DNA of 64,000 nucleotides, from NCBI RefSeq assembly GCF_009762325.1, contig NZ_CP034348.1, positions 3,478,501 to 3,542,500 on the forward strand, read 5' to 3'. Shown one piece after another: positions 7,857-17,317 of this stretch (within the stretch, counting starts at the first letter, position 1; the number at the start of each line of letters is the position of its first letter). Source of the DNA: Roseovarius faecimaris. GTDB lineage: Bacteria > Pseudomonadota > Alphaproteobacteria > Rhodobacterales > Rhodobacteraceae. The position numbers and the translations under genes were made by a program. The notes under the pieces are model-generated. The model was not told the origin of the DNA, did no database searches, and worked only from the letters and a program-made list of their open reading frames with translations.

Positions 7857-10655
7857 TTAGTGCGCCTCGGCCCAGTTGCTGCCCTGCCCGGCATCGACCA
7901 CGAGGGGCACGTCGAGCTTGACCGCCGGATCAGCCGCGCCTTCCATGACGGAGCGGGCGGCATCAATCAGCGCGTCTTCCGCCCCCGCTTCCACCTCGAA
8001 GATCAGTTCGTCATGCACTTGCAGGAGCATTTTCGCGGGCTGGTCCGCGATGGCGTCGGGCATGCGGATCATGGCGCGGCGGATGATGTCGGCCGCTGTC
8101 CCCTGGATGGGCGCGTTGATGGCGGCGCGTTTGGCAAAGCCGGCGCGGGGGCCTTTGGCGGCAATCTCGGGCGTGTGGATGCGGCGGCCAAAGAGGGTCT
8201 GGACATAGCCGTGCTCCTTGGCGAAGGCGACGGTGTTATCCATATAGGCGCGGATGCCGGGGAACCGCTCGAAATAGCGGTCGATGAAGGCCTGTGCCTC
8301 GGCGCGGGGGATGCGCAGGTTGCGGGCGAGGCCGAAGCCGGAGATGCCGTAGATGACGCCGAAGTTGATCGCCTTGGCGCGGCGGCGGATTTCGGGGGTC
8401 ATGTCGTCCATCGGGACGTCGAACATCTCCGACGCGGTCATGGCGTGGATGTCCTGCCCCTCGCGGAAGGCCTGTTTGAGGGCGGGCAGGTCGGCGATAT
8501 GGGCGAGGATCCTGAGCTCGATCTGCGAATAGTCGAGGGAGACGAGGGTGTTGCCGGGCTCGGCGATGAAGGCCTCGCGGATGCGGCGGCCCTCTTCGGT
8601 GCGCACGGGGATGTTCTGCAGGTTGGGGTCGGTGGAGGCGAGGCGGCCGGTGTTGGCCCCGGTCTGGACGTAAGAGGTGTGGACGCGGCCGGTGTCGGGG
8701 TCGATATGGTCCTGCAGGGCGTCGGTATAGGTGGATTTGAGTTTGGAGAGCTGCCGCCAGTCGAGGACACGGGCGGGCAGTTCATGCTCTGTCGCCAGAT
8801 CCTCCAGCACATCGGCGCCAGTGGCATAGGCGCCGGTCTTGCCCTTCTTGCCGCCCTCAAGGCCCATCTCGTCGAACAGGATTTCCCCCAGTTGCTTGGG
8901 GGAGCCGACGTTGAAGGAGCGGCCTGCAAGCTCGTGAATCTCAGCCTCCAGCCCCGCCATCTTCTGGGCAAAGGCGTTGGACATGCGCGAGAGCACCTCG
9001 CGGTCCACCTTGATCCCGTGGCGCTCCATTTGGGCCAGCACGGGCGACAGCGGGCGTTCGAGCGTTTCATAGACGGTGGTGGCCTGGTGGCGGTGCAACT
9101 GCGGTTTGAAGGTGAGCCAGAGGCGCAGGGTGATATCGGCATCCTCGGCGGCGTATTTGACCGCATCATCAATCGCGACCTTGTCGAAGGTGATGGCCGA
9201 TTTGCCGGTGCCGAGCAGGTCCTTGATGGGGATCGGAGTGTGATTGAGATAGCGCTCTGACAGCGTGTCCATCCCGTGCCCGTGCACCCCGGAATAAAGC
9301 GCATAGGACATCAGCATGGTATCGTCGAAAGGCGCGACGGTGAGCCCGTAGCGGGCGAGCACCTTGGCATCGTATTTCATGTTCTGGCCGATCTTGAGGA
9401 TGGCCTCATCCTCCAGAACAGGCTTCAGCGCGTCGAGCACGTCCTGCAACGGCAACTGGCCCTCAAGCAGCGCGTCCGAGCCAAAGAGATCATCGGCGCT
9501 GCCGTCCTTGTGGCCGAGCGGGATATAGCAGGCCTGACCGGGCTGGATGGCAAGGCAGATGCCCACCAGATCGGCCTGCATTTCATTGAGCGAGGTCGTC
9601 TCGGTATCCACCGCCACATAGCCCTGATGCCGGATCAGCCTGATCCAGCTGTCCAGCGCCTTCATGTCGGAGATGCGCTCATAGGCATCCGGGTCTATGC
9701 CGGGCCACTCGGGCGCGGGCCCCTCTCCCGCCTCTTGCGTGGCGGGCTCGGGAATGGCGGGCGGCTCTACTTGGAGCGCCTCGGCAATGCGCTTGGTGAG
9801 CGTGCGGAATTCCATCTCGGCCAAAAAGGTCATGAGCCGTTCAGGGTCCGGCTCGCGCACTTCAAGATCGTCGAGTGTAAATTCCAACGGTGTTTCGCAA
9901 TCGAGCTGGACGAGACGCTTGCTGAGCTCGATCTGCTCGCGATTGTCCAGGAGGGTCTGGCGGCGCTTGGGCTGCGGGATCTCTTCGGCACGGTCCAGCA
10001 AAGTCTCCAGATCGCCGAACTCGTTGATCAGCAAGGCGGCTGTCTTGACCCCGATGCCGGGCGCTCCGGGCACGTTATCCACACTGTCCCCTGCCAAGGC
10101 CTGCACATCGACAACCCGCTCCGGGCCCACGCCAAACTTGGCCTCAACCCCCTCGACGCCGATGCGGTTGTTCTTCATCGCATCGAACATCTCGACCCCG
10201 CCGCCGACAAGCTGCATCAGGTCCTTGTCCGACGAGATGATCGTCACCCGCCCGCCCGCATCGCGTGCCCGGCACGAGAGCGTCGCGATGATGTCATCGG
10301 CCTCATAACCTTCCATCTCCTTACAGGCGATGTTGAACGCCTCCGTTGCCTGGCGGGTGAGCGGAATCTGCGGGCGCAAATCCTCGGGCATGGCCTCGCG
10401 ATTGGCCTTGTATTCGGGATACATCTCGTTGCGGAACGTATGGCTGCCCTTGTCAAAGATCACCGCCACATGAGTGGGCGCATCGGGCCCGTGATTATCC
10501 TGCACATATTTCTGCAGCATGTTGCAGAAGCCGCTGACCGCCCCCACCGGCAAGCCGTCTGATTTACGGGTGAGCGGTGGCAAGGCATGATAGGCGCGGA
10601 AAATAAACGCCGAGCCATCAATCAGATGCAGGTGATGCCCTTTGCCAAACGCCAT
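7857..10655 (-). CDS. polA: DNA polymerase I
   Basis: This is a full-length 932-residue enzyme with all three domains. The N-terminal 5'-nuclease starts at LHLIDGSAFIFRAYHALPP and includes GYEADD and the SSDKDLMQL metal site. The proofreading 3'-5' exonuclease begins at VAVDTETTSLNEM with its D-x-E intact. The polymerase domain has motif A (LVSLDYSQIELRILAH), motif B (RRRAKAINFGVIYG) and motif C (LQVHDELIFEVE). It fills gaps in excision repair and replaces Okazaki RNA primers. The gene stands alone. Confidence 0.98.
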   Translation of the reverse strand: MAFGKGHHLHLIDGSAFIFRAYHALPPLTRKSDGLPVGAVSGFCNMLQKYVQDNHGPDAPTHVAVIFDKGSHTFRNEMYPEYKANREAMPEDLRPQIPLTRQATEAFNIACKEMEGYEADDIIATLSCRARDAGGRVTIISSDKDLMQLVGGGVEMFDAMKNNRIGVEGVEAKFGVGPERVVDVQALAGDSVDNVPGAPGIGVKTAALLINEFGDLETLLDRAEEIPQPKRRQTLLDNREQIELSKRLVQLDCETPLEFTLDDLEVREPDPERLMTFLAEMEFRTLTKRIAEALQVEPPAIPEPATQEAGEGPAPEWPGIDPDAYERISDMKALDSWIRLIRHQGYVAVDTETTSLNEMQADLVGICLAIQPGQACYIPLGHKDGSADDLFGSDALLEGQLPLQDVLDALKPVLEDEAILKIGQNMKYDAKVLARYGLTVAPFDDTMLMSYALYSGVHGHGMDTLSERYLNHTPIPIKDLLGTGKSAITFDKVAIDDAVKYAAEDADITLRLWLTFKPQLHRHQATTVYETLERPLSPVLAQMERHGIKVDREVLSRMSNAFAQKMAGLEAEIHELAGRSFNVGSPKQLGEILFDEMGLEGGKKGKTGAYATGADVLEDLATEHELPARVLDWRQLSKLKSTYTDALQDHIDPDTGRVHTSYVQTGANTGRLASTDPNLQNIPVRTEEGRRIREAFIAEPGNTLVSLDYSQIELRILAHIADLPALKQAFREGQDIHAMTASEMFDVPMDDMTPEIRRRAKAINFGVIYGISGFGLARNLRIPRAEAQAFIDRYFERFPGIRAYMDNTVAFAKEHGYVQTLFGRRIHTPEIAAKGPRAGFAKRAAINAPIQGTAADIIRRAMIRMPDAIADQPAKMLLQVHDELIFEVEAGAEDALIDAARSVMEGAADPAVKLDVPLVVDAGQGSNWAEAH

Positions 10656-10726
10656 TGTGATCCCCTCTGGTCAGCACGCCCGCCTTTCATGCCATGCGGT
10701 GCAAGCGGGGGCCACTGTCAATTTTT

Positions 10727-10781
10727 GAGTATTTGGGGAACAATGAAAGCAACGCCCTCTTTCATTGTTCCCCAAATACTC
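10727..10781. repeat. Perfect 23-bp inverted repeat
   Basis: The left arm (10727-10749, beginning GAGTATTTGGGGAACAATGA) is exactly complementary to the right arm (10759-10781), with a nine-base spacer. It lies between the 3' end of the zinc-finger gene and the start of polA. No T-tract follows on either strand, so a classic intrinsic terminator is doubtful. A related single arm recurs at 42364-42387, with 19 of the first 21 positions identical. It looks like a dispersed extragenic element. Confidence 0.8.
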
Positions 10782-10920
10782 CCGCCGGAGGCAGCCCGAC
10801 CTCAACACAAGCTCAACGCCACGAAAATGAGCGTCGCGGTGACACTCGCGCCGGGGAGGACGCAAGGACGACGAGATACTCAAGCAGGCGCGATCAGCGC
10901 CTTCCTTTGGATCAGGTGGG

Positions 10921-11100
10921 TCAGACCTTGCCTTCGAAATCCTTGTGTACCAGCTTGGCATCGCAATAGGGGCATTCGACCCAGCCTTGCTCAAGCGGGA
11001 TTTGCAGCCAGACGCGCGGGTGGCCGAGCGCGCCCTCTCCCCCGTCACAGGCAACGCGGTAGCTGTCGACGATCTTGGTTTCCGGGGCCGCGGTGGTCAT
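10921..11100 (-). CDS. Small zinc-finger domain protein (NDUFS6-like)
   Basis: The 59-residue protein has the pattern [15 protein letters not shown], then V-E-C-P-Y-C-D-A, giving C-x(8)-H and C-x(2)-C ligands for one zinc. This matches the bacterial zf-CHCC family, homologous to the mitochondrial complex I subunit NDUFS6. The start at 11100 has AGGAAA upstream. It is divergent from the ABC ATPase gene. Confidence 0.85.
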   Translation of the reverse strand: MTTAAPETKIVDSYRVACDGGEGALGHPRVWLQIPLEQGWVECPYCDAKLVHKDFEGKV

Positions 11101-11173
11101 CGGGCGTTTCCTTTTCCTCGGGCTTGGGATAGCCCCATATATGAGCGATCCGGACGTCAGGGGCAAGAGGACC

Positions 11174-12103
11174 ATGCGCAAATCGGCCATCGAGATCACA
11201 GGGCTGAGCAAGACCTACAGGGGCGGGCCGCGCGCGCCGGAAAAGGCGGCGCTCAAGGGCATTGACCTCGACATTCCGGCAGGTTCGGTCTTTGGCCTGT
11301 TGGGGCCGAACGGGGCGGGCAAATCGACTCTGATCAATATTCTGGCGGGGCTTGTGGTCAAGACCGCCGGCAAGGTGACGATCTGGGGGTTCGATCAGGA
11401 TGTGAACCCGCGACAGAGCCGGGCGGCGATCGGTGTGATGCCGCAGGAGCTGAACCTCGATCCGTTCTTCACCCCACGCGCGGCACTGGAGGTGCAGGCG
11501 GGGCTGTATGGCGTGAAGAAGGCGGAGCGGCGCAGCGACGAGATCCTGCGCCTCGTGGGGCTGGAGGACAAGGCCGAGGCCTATGCGCGCACGCTCTCGG
11601 GCGGGATGCGGCGGCGGCTTTTGCTGGCCAAGGCGCTGGTGCATCATCCGCATGTTCTGGTGCTGGATGAGCCGACGGCGGGGGTGGATATCGAGCTCAG
11701 GCAGATGCTGTGGGAGAATGTGCGCAGGCTCAATGCCGAGGGCATGACGATCATCCTGACCACGCATTATCTGGAAGAGGCCGAGGAGATGTGCGATGAG
11801 ATCGCCATCATCAACCAGGGCGATCTGGTGGCCCGCGACAGCACGGCGAACCTGCTGAGCCGGATGGATGGGCGGCGGATGATCATTCAGCCGGACGGCG
11901 AGGTGGGCGCATTGCCCGAGGCCGAGGGGATTGAGGCGGAACTGCGCGGCGATGGCGCGCTGGTGCTGAGCTACCAGTCGCAGGCGACCCCTGCCGAGGC
12001 GGTGCTGGAGGCGGTGCGCAGCGCGGGGATTGGCATCCGCGACGTGCGCACCGAGCAGGCGGATTTGCAGGATGTGTTCCTGGAACTGACGCGGAGCCGG
12101 TAA
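11174..12103 (+). CDS. ABC transporter ATP-binding protein (ABC-2 type)
   Basis: The 309-residue ATPase has Walker [10 protein letters not shown], the Q-loop in [16 protein letters not shown], the signature LSGGMRRR, Walker [12 protein letters not shown], and the H-loop in [11 protein letters not shown]. It resembles the YadG/CcmA group that pairs with ABC-2 permeases exporting polysaccharides, lipids or drugs. No permease gene lies next to it; the next gene is convergent. The start at 11174 ([10 protein letters not shown]) is chosen because AGAGG precedes it; an in-frame ATG at 11141 is possible. Confidence 0.9.
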   Translation: MRKSAIEITGLSKTYRGGPRAPEKAALKGIDLDIPAGSVFGLLGPNGAGKSTLINILAGLVVKTAGKVTIWGFDQDVNPRQSRAAIGVMPQELNLDPFFTPRAALEVQAGLYGVKKAERRSDEILRLVGLEDKAEAYARTLSGGMRRRLLLAKALVHHPHVLVLDEPTAGVDIELRQMLWENVRRLNAEGMTIILTTHYLEEAEEMCDEIAIINQGDLVARDSTANLLSRMDGRRMIIQPDGEVGALPEAEGIEAELRGDGALVLSYQSQATPAEAVLEAVRSAGIGIRDVRTEQADLQDVFLELTRSR

Positions 12104-12148
12104 AGCGTTTCGCCTTAAGAGTTGTCTCAAGTTTAAGGCAAAACGCTT
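12103..12148. terminator. Bidirectional hairpin between convergent genes
   Basis: AAGCGTTTCGCCTTAA (12103-12118) pairs with TTAAGGCAAAACGCTT (12133-12148) with one mismatch, over a 14-base loop that itself contains GAG/CTC. It begins at the last base of the ABC gene stop and lies between convergent genes. It is probably a two-way terminator; the style is that of extragenic repeats, but I see only one copy here. Confidence 0.6.
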
Positions 12149-12156
12149 CAGGGCGC

Positions 12157-12795
12157 TTAGCCGGGCCCGTCCTCCAGCGGCGGGCAGGTGAGGCGCAGCA
12201 TGATCTCAAAGAGATAGTGCAGCACGACCGGCAGGACCGACAGGATGGCCACCCGCGCGCCGAGAGGCACATGGGCGATCAGCAGGCTTTCGTTGACGAC
12301 GATCACCAGAAAAACGGTCAGCGCATAGAGCCGGAGCAGGTGGTGGCGAAACGGAAGCGGGACCTCGGAGGGCGCGCCTACCGGGACCAGCCTGTCCAGC
12401 GCCACGCGATCGCCGCAAAGGCCGAGCAGGGTCACGCCCAGATAGAGCGCGCCGTAGAGCGAGACGAGGCGGTGGGTGACCACAGGGTTCAGCAACCAGA
12501 TTTGCAGGGCGAAAAGGCCGAGGCACACCAGCACGGCCCCCCACATGGCCGTGCGGGCACGCCCGAAGAGGCGGCGCTGTCGGACCGCCGAGACAGGCAG
12601 CACCGCGTAGAGATGCGCCGCCTGCGCCAGGACCGCTGACCAGACGAAGGCCGCGGGCTGTTCGAGGCCCAAAGCGCACAGGCCCGTCCAGCTGCCGACG
12701 AAGACCGCGGGCATCAGCAACCGGCCCCAGCTGACCGGCGGCAGGGAGCGCAGCAGGATCCACAGGATCATGGAAAAGCGGCGAAACGGGTTCAT
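12157..12795 (-). CDS. Hypothetical multi-pass membrane protein
   Basis: The 212-residue hydrophobic protein has about six predicted membrane segments, for example around LLMPAVFVGSWTGLCALGL, MWGAVLVCLGLFALQIWLL, LYGALYLGVTLLGL and LYALTVFLVIVVNESLLI. I recognise no family motif. It starts at ATG 12795 and is convergent with the ABC ATPase gene. Nothing in the context suggests a partner, though a link to the permease-less ABC ATPase cannot be excluded. That ATPase is on the opposite strand, which argues against it. Confidence 0.75.
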   Translation of the reverse strand: MNPFRRFSMILWILLRSLPPVSWGRLLMPAVFVGSWTGLCALGLEQPAAFVWSAVLAQAAHLYAVLPVSAVRQRRLFGRARTAMWGAVLVCLGLFALQIWLLNPVVTHRLVSLYGALYLGVTLLGLCGDRVALDRLVPVGAPSEVPLPFRHHLLRLYALTVFLVIVVNESLLIAHVPLGARVAILSVLPVVLHYLFEIMLRLTCPPLEDGPG

Positions 12796-12853
12796 CCGGC
12801 CAGTCTAGCGCGCGACGGGGCGGTATTGCGGCGCGCAGAAGGAAAAACCGCGC

Positions 12854-13651
12854 CTAGCTGTCGCGGCGGTTCTGCTCTTTAAGCGCCTTTTCAATCTCGG
12901 TCAGGCGGCTCAGCACCTCGTCGCGGTAGGTGCCGGTCAGCTCGTCCGCTTCGGCATGATGGGCGTCCTGCATCGAGTTGACGATCAGACCCACGACAAG
13001 GTTCACCACCGCGAAAGTCGTCACCAGAATGAAGGGCACGAAGAAGGCCCAGGCATAGGGATAGACCTCCATCACCGGGCGGACGATGCCCATCGACCAC
13101 GATTCAAGCGTCATGATCTGAAACAGCGAATAGGCCGAGCTGCCCAGATCGCCGAACCAGTCGGGGAAGGACTCACCGAAAAGCTTGGTCGCCATGACCG
13201 AGCCGATATAGAAGATGATGCCCATCAGCAGAAAGACCGAGCCCATGCCCGGCAGCGCGGCCATCAGCCCCTCGACCACGCGGCGCAGGGAGGGGGTAAC
13301 CGACACGACCCGCAAAAGCCGCAGGATCCGCATGGCCCGCAGAACCGAGAGGCCTTGCGTGGCAGGCACCAGCGAGATGCCGACGATCACGAAATCGAAA
13401 ATGTTCCAGCCACTGCGAAAGAACGTCCCGCCCCGGGCAAAGAGCTTGGCTGCGATCTCGACCACGAAAATGGCGAGGCAGATCCTGTCGAGCGCGATCA
13501 GGAGCGGACCTGCGGCGGCCATGACGGTCTTGGAGGTTTCCAGCCCGAGGATCACGGCATTGAACAGGATCACCGCTAGAATGGTGTTCTGCACCAGCGG
13601 GCGGTCGACAAAGGCGCCCACACGGGCGCGAAGGGAGGTGCTTTGGCTCAT
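12854..13651 (-). CDS. Bacterial voltage-gated sodium channel (BacNav)
   Basis: This 265-residue single-domain 6TM channel forms tetramers. S4 is the segment LSVLRAMRILRLLRVV with gating arginines at 105, 108, 111 and 114. The pore loop holds the selectivity filter TLESWSM (181-187), matching the NaChBac/NavAb-type sodium-selective filter with its Glu ring. S6 (about 201-227) is followed by a charged C-terminal helix (LTEIEKALKEQN) that forms the coiled-coil tetramerisation bundle of this family. In marine bacteria such channels are linked to motility and pH or sodium homeostasis. Confidence 0.93.
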   Translation of the reverse strand: MSQSTSLRARVGAFVDRPLVQNTILAVILFNAVILGLETSKTVMAAAGPLLIALDRICLAIFVVEIAAKLFARGGTFFRSGWNIFDFVIVGISLVPATQGLSVLRAMRILRLLRVVSVTPSLRRVVEGLMAALPGMGSVFLLMGIIFYIGSVMATKLFGESFPDWFGDLGSSAYSLFQIMTLESWSMGIVRPVMEVYPYAWAFFVPFILVTTFAVVNLVVGLIVNSMQDAHHAEADELTGTYRDEVLSRLTEIEKALKEQNRRDS

Positions 13652-13869
13652 GCGCCGGATATGGGGGAAAGGCGGGCGCGTGACAAGATAGGTGGAGTGG
13701 GATGTTTTACATGCAGGGCCGTCCTGAGGCCCGGGCGGTCTTTGGGGTCAGCGCGGCGCGAGGCCCATGACCCGCCGCCGGAGTGCGATTGGACCGGCTG
13801 TTCCAAGGCGCATTACGCCAATCAGATCCGCGCACGGAACGAGTGAAGGCCTGTCCGGGGGACGGCGTG

Positions 13870-15162
13870 CTAGCTGGGCGGGGTGCCCGCCGCGTCCAGA
13901 AGCTCGGACAGGGCCAGCGCCATGACCTGCGCGCTTTCCACCATATCGGCGATGCCCACATATTCGTCAGGCTTATGCGCGAGATCGAGGATCCCCGGGC
14001 CATAGGCGATACAGTTTTTCAGCCGCCCGATCCGGTCGATATGTTTCTGATCATAGGTGCCGGGGCTGACCACGTAATCCGCCTCGCGCCCGAAAACATT
14101 GCGCACCGCCTGCGCCACGGCCCCCACCACGGGCGCGTCACGCTCGGTCATGGTGGGAAGCACCCGGTGCAGCTCTGTGATGTCATAGTCGAAGCCGGGG
14201 CGCCCGCGCCGCACGGTTTCCAGCACCGCGCGAACCTCGCGCTCGACCTCTTCGATATCCTCTTCGATCAGGAAGCGCCGGTCGATCACCATGCGGCAGC
14301 GGTCGGGCACGCAGGGCGAGGGCAGCCCGGTATAGCCCGCTGCCTGCTCCGGTTCGCCGCCATGAATCGAGTTGATGTTGAGGGTCGACTGGCGTGCGCC
14401 TTCGGGCACCACCGGCATGGCGGTGCGTTTCTGCGCCAGCGCGGGAAACAGGCTTGTCTCCATCTCCTGCAGCACGGCGCCCATGTGCCGCACGGCGCAA
14501 TCGCCCAGGAAGGGCATGGAGCCATGCGCGATCTCGCCCTTGGTTTCGACCTCGGCCCACCAGACCCCGCGATGGCCCAGGCAGATCCGGTCCTTGTTGA
14601 GCGGCTCGGGGATGATCACATGATCCACATGGGCATAGCGCCCCTGCTGCGCCAGATAGGCCACCCCGCCGAAGCCGCCGGATTCCTCATCCGCCGTGCC
14701 GCTGATCTCGATGGCGCCCGCATGGTCGGGGCAAAGCTCGATGAACGCCTCAGCGGCGATGATCGAAGCCGCGAGCCCGCCTTTCATGTCACAGGCGCCA
14801 CGGCCATAGACACGGCCGTCCTTCACCTCGCCGCCAAACGGGTCCACCGTCCAGCCATGCCCGGCCTCGACCACGTCGATATGGCTGTTGAAATGGACGG
14901 TGTCGCCGGGCCGCCCCCCCTCGCGCCGGGCCACGATGTTCCAGCGGGGATGCGCATCGCTGTCACCGACCGCCCCTTCGGCGCGGATCAGTTCGGTTTC
15001 GAACCCGGCCTTCAGCAGCCGCTGGTCGAGATAGTCGCAGATCTCACGATAAAACGCGCCGGGCGGGTTCAGCGTGGGGATGCGGATCAGGTCCTGGGTC
15101 AGCGCCACGAGATCGCTTTCGCGCGCCGCGATCTCAGCCTTCAAACGCTCTGCCAATGCCAT
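13870..15162 (-). CDS. ArgE/DapE family M20 deacylase/peptidase
   Basis: The 430-residue di-zinc amidohydrolase carries the M20 ligands and catalytic residues: FNSHIDVV (H and catalytic D), GRGACDMKGGL (bridging D), and TADEESGG (catalytic E and ligand E). A dimerisation domain sits around residues 190-310. Annotation of relatives ranges from acetylornithine deacetylase to generic peptidase. A true dapE is present at 48873-50024, so this one probably has another substrate. It lies 73 bases downstream of a nitronate monooxygenase gene on the same strand. Confidence 0.88.
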   Translation of the reverse strand: MALAERLKAEIAARESDLVALTQDLIRIPTLNPPGAFYREICDYLDQRLLKAGFETELIRAEGAVGDSDAHPRWNIVARREGGRPGDTVHFNSHIDVVEAGHGWTVDPFGGEVKDGRVYGRGACDMKGGLAASIIAAEAFIELCPDHAGAIEISGTADEESGGFGGVAYLAQQGRYAHVDHVIIPEPLNKDRICLGHRGVWWAEVETKGEIAHGSMPFLGDCAVRHMGAVLQEMETSLFPALAQKRTAMPVVPEGARQSTLNINSIHGGEPEQAAGYTGLPSPCVPDRCRMVIDRRFLIEEDIEEVEREVRAVLETVRRGRPGFDYDITELHRVLPTMTERDAPVVGAVAQAVRNVFGREADYVVSPGTYDQKHIDRIGRLKNCIAYGPGILDLAHKPDEYVGIADMVESAQVMALALSELLDAAGTPPS

Positions 15163-15235
15163 GCCGCACCTCCTGCCATTGGCAAAACCCTAGCACCGGC
15201 ATCTCAGCGATGAAAACCAATTGTCGGGGGCAGGG

Positions 15236-16207
15236 TCACCCCAGCCTGCCCGATGCCCCGCGCAGGAGCGCGTCTGCCTCATGCGACATCCGCGCGATGA
15301 TCTCGGCGGCCGAGGGGCGGTCATGGATCAGCCCCGCCGCCTCGCCGACGAAGGTGTTGGCGCGTTCCGGATCGCCTTCGGCCCAGCCCGCTTTCCACTT
15401 GGCGGATTCCGTCTCGGCCTGTGCCAGAAGCCCTGCAAGGTCATTGTGCCAGCGATCGGTGAAGGCGTTTTGCAGGACACGAGCCGTGTAGCGGTCGGGC
15501 CAATTGAGCAAGCGGGCGCGGTCCATCACGGTGGAGCGGATCGTGTCGTCGCCGGTGGCGGAGATGGCCGCCGCGACCATCGCCTGTGAGACATCCGCCT
15601 CTGCCGAGGCCCAGAGCCGCGAGCCCACGAGCACGCCGTCAGCCCCCAGCATCAGCGCGGCAGCAAGGCCGCGCCCGTCGGCGATGCCTCCGGCGGCCAG
15701 AAGCAGCACCTCCGGCGCGTTGCCCGCCAGCCAGTCGGCCACCTCGGGCACCAAAGTCAGCGTCGCGCGGCGTTCGCCATGTCCGCCTGCTTCAGACCCC
15801 TGTGCTACGATAACGGCTGCACCTGCCTCGGCGGCGCGCCTGGCGTCGCGCAGGGTCTGCACCTGGCATATCAGGGGAATACCCGCCTCGGCGATCTGCC
15901 CGGCAAAGGGCATCGGATCCCCGAAGCTGAGGAACATCGCCGCCGGATCACGGTCCAGAACCACCTGCAAGACCTCGGGCTGTTCGGCCAGTTTCCAGGT
16001 GATCAGCCCGCAGCCGACCCGCGTGTTGCCCGCGTCGGAAAAGGCCTGTTCGAGCCAGTCCGTATCGCCATATCCGCCGCCGATCAGACCCAGTGCGCCG
16101 GCATTGGTCACCGCCGCCGCGAGCCGCCCGCCCGCCGCGAAGGCCATCGGGGCCGAGACGATGGGATGCTCCAGCTCGAAACGGTCTGTCAGTCGGGTCT
16201 TGATCAT
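15236..16207 (-). CDS. Nitronate monooxygenase (2-nitropropane dioxygenase family)
   Basis: The 323-residue FMN-dependent TIM-barrel enzyme starts with IVSAPMAFAAGGRLAAAVTN and includes the FMN phosphate site GSEAGGHGE and a GGIADGRGLAAALMLGADGV strand-loop typical of the family. It oxidises alkyl nitronates, detoxifying compounds such as propionate 3-nitronate. Many relatives have unproven substrates. Confidence 0.88.
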   Translation of the reverse strand: MIKTRLTDRFELEHPIVSAPMAFAAGGRLAAAVTNAGALGLIGGGYGDTDWLEQAFSDAGNTRVGCGLITWKLAEQPEVLQVVLDRDPAAMFLSFGDPMPFAGQIAEAGIPLICQVQTLRDARRAAEAGAAVIVAQGSEAGGHGERRATLTLVPEVADWLAGNAPEVLLLAAGGIADGRGLAAALMLGADGVLVGSRLWASAEADVSQAMVAAAISATGDDTIRSTVMDRARLLNWPDRYTARVLQNAFTDRWHNDLAGLLAQAETESAKWKAGWAEGDPERANTFVGEAAGLIHDRPSAAEIIARMSHEADALLRGASGRLG

Positions 16208-16327
16208 CTGCGCGCCCTCTCAGCATGGGTCGTTCTATGTGTAATGACCCCTGATTTCATACGAAACACAGCCAACGGTGTTGACAGGGGATCACGCCAT
16301 CGACCCTGTCCGAGACTGCCCTGCCTG

Positions 16328-17293
16328 TCACTGACCTTCAAGCGTGCCTTTCACAAAGAGCCGGTCGTTGCGGCGCAGGAAATTCCCCTCGACCGAAAAG
16401 AATAGCGGTGCGCCGGAGAGTGGCCGGGCGGGATCGGCGAGGGTCTGGACATGCAGGTGAAGATGCGGCTCACCCGAGTTGCCGGAATTGCCCACATCGG
16501 CCAGCCGTTGCCCAGGCTCGACCCGATCCCCGAGGGCGACCACCACCGAACCCGCCCGGAAATGCGCCAGCACCACGGCGAGGCCATCGCAATTGAGGAT
16601 CACGCTGTTACCTGTCATCGGATCGCGGGCCATCTCGGGCACGCGGTTGTCAGGCACCCCGGAGGTGAGGCCAATCACCTGCCCGGCACAGGGGGCCAGA
16701 ACGGGGCGGCCCTGGATCACATAGGCCGACGGATCGGGCGGCTGGATGCCAGAGCTGCGCCGACCGATGCGATCAATGCCGATGATGTCCACCGCATAGC
16801 TCTGACCGCGGAAATCGGCGGCGCGCGGCAGATCGAGCGTGCGCAAATGCGCGTTGACCGCCAAGGTGGCCCCGCCGCTGACCACCAGATACCGGCCCGG
16901 GCCAAGCGGCTGGGCCAGGTCAATGGCCAGATCCGGCGCACGGCGGCCGTCGATCACGGGGACCAGCAAGGCAAGCGCACCGCCCAGTGCCGCCAGCGAA
17001 AGCGCCAGTTCCCCGAAGCGAAGGGCGCGCCGGGGGGATGCGCCCCCCTGTCTTTGCCGGTGATAGCGCCAGAGGCAAAGCACGACATGCAACAGGCCCA
17101 GCGCATGAGGCGTCCAGAAGGGCGGGAACAGCCAGAGCCCGGCAAGCGCCAGATAGATCAGCAGCCCGGCAATGGCGAGAGAGCGCAAAACAAACCCGAG
17201 GCGGCTGGCAAAGGGGAGCAGGCCGTTGGCAAGGATGAGGACCAGCGGCAGCGCCAGTTGCAGCAGCAGAAGAGAGCGGATCAGATCGCTCAT
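16328..17293 (-). CDS. Membrane-anchored M23 (LytM-like) peptidase family protein
   Basis: The 321-residue protein has three or four N-terminal membrane helices (within about 1-105) and a C-terminal LytM-type domain ending in PHLHLHVQ, the M23 H-x-H motif. In the first metal motif (H-x3-D) the Asp is present in QSYAVDIIGID, but the position of the zinc His is Ser. A Q-S-Y-A-x-D variant is known in some M23 branches, so activity is uncertain. It is 24 bases downstream of rpe on the same strand and probably co-transcribed. Confidence 0.78.
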   Translation of the reverse strand: MSDLIRSLLLLQLALPLVLILANGLLPFASRLGFVLRSLAIAGLLIYLALAGLWLFPPFWTPHALGLLHVVLCLWRYHRQRQGGASPRRALRFGELALSLAALGGALALLVPVIDGRRAPDLAIDLAQPLGPGRYLVVSGGATLAVNAHLRTLDLPRAADFRGQSYAVDIIGIDRIGRRSSGIQPPDPSAYVIQGRPVLAPCAGQVIGLTSGVPDNRVPEMARDPMTGNSVILNCDGLAVVLAHFRAGSVVVALGDRVEPGQRLADVGNSGNSGEPHLHLHVQTLADPARPLSGAPLFFSVEGNFLRRNDRLFVKGTLEGQ

Positions 17294-17317
17294 CGCCTCC
17301 TCGTTATTTGCTTCGGT

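Noticed and set aside
13652-13869. A 67-codon plus-strand frame between BacNav and the M20 gene
   Set aside because: No ribosome site, biased composition, no family.
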